DNA of 64,000 bases from Haliotis asinina (lineage: Eukaryota; Mollusca; Gastropoda; Lepetellida; Haliotidae), in assembly GCF_037392515.1 (NCBI RefSeq), contig NC_090291.1:34352501-34416500 (forward strand). The letters run 5' to 3'. Positions 63,917 to 64,000 of the stretch are shown piece after piece. Numbering within the stretch: the first letter of the stretch is position 1; the number at the start of each line of letters is the position of its first letter. Made by a program: the position numbers and the translations under genes. The notes under the pieces were generated by a model. That model had not been told where the DNA came from. It did not search any database and saw nothing but the letters and a program-made list of their open reading frames with translations.

Positions 63917-64000
63917 TTCTTGTAAGAGGCAACTAACTGGATCGGATGGTCAGGCTCACTGACTTGGTTGATGAATATCATGTACATTTAAGTAGATCGA
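63917..64000 (+). mobile_element. SINE type L, running off the window
   Basis: cttgtaagaggcaactaact, ggatggtcaggctcactgac, ttggttgatgaatatcatg; its tail is beyond the window end. Confidence 0.75.

Overview
The window reads as nuclear DNA of a mollusc, most likely a marine gastropod of the abalone type (Haliotis-like). This rests on intron-rich eukaryotic genes, very many tRNA-derived SINEs ending in an (ACTC)n tail, Tc1/mariner-type DNA transposons, two-ORF LINEs with RNase H, and abundant minisatellites. The assignment to Haliotis is an inference from the SINE type. There is no bacterial or organellar signal and no CRISPR array.

Layout. (1) 1-13.3 kb: the 3' eight coding exons of a purple acid phosphatase gene (+ strand, 3492-12447). 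All five metal-binding motifs are present, and an extra C-terminal transmembrane segment and cytoplasmic tail follow. Its introns are full of minisatellites (23, 75, 40, 46 and 111 bp units). (2) 13.3-24.5 kb: no host gene seen; SINEs, a 460-bp MITE, a perfect 39-bp-arm palindrome made from the same MITE terminus, a dead Tc1-like transposase and a 3.2-kb transposon with a DD82E-type transposase damaged by only two lesions. (3) 24.6-30.2 kb: a complete LINE (ORF1 with zinc knuckles; ORF2 with endonuclease, RT and RNase H), both frames open, flanked by a 13-bp target-site duplication and splitting an older dispersed repeat. (4) 31-34.9 kb: a dead Tc1-like element, a truncated DD82E derivative, the second copy of the split repeat and SINEs.

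(5) 35-59.4 kb: the most interesting part. Four two-coding-exon genes (here A, B on +; C, D on -) share one architecture. The first exon encodes a short Cys/His zinc-binding module and a Pro/Ser-rich linker; the second encodes a GIY-YIG-nuclease-like domain. Gene A keeps the canonical late Glu and Asn of a GIY-YIG nuclease. B, C and D replace both but are otherwise closely alike, which suggests a paralogous group with altered or lost catalysis. A conserved non-coding block ending in a good 5' splice site occurs upstream of C (51.4 kb) and D (60.3 and 62.5 kb) and looks like their shared first exon and promoter. Repeats around C and a 1.4-kb direct duplication beside D suggest expansion by local duplication. 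LINE relics, a SINE-interrupted Tc1 transposon and a second DD82E element with roughly 400-bp terminal inverted repeats lie among these genes; that element ends 6 bp past the stop codon of gene D.

All gene models are read by eye from splice signals and conserved motifs; there is no transcript evidence. Families are named from motifs seen directly. The functions proposed for genes A-D are inference.
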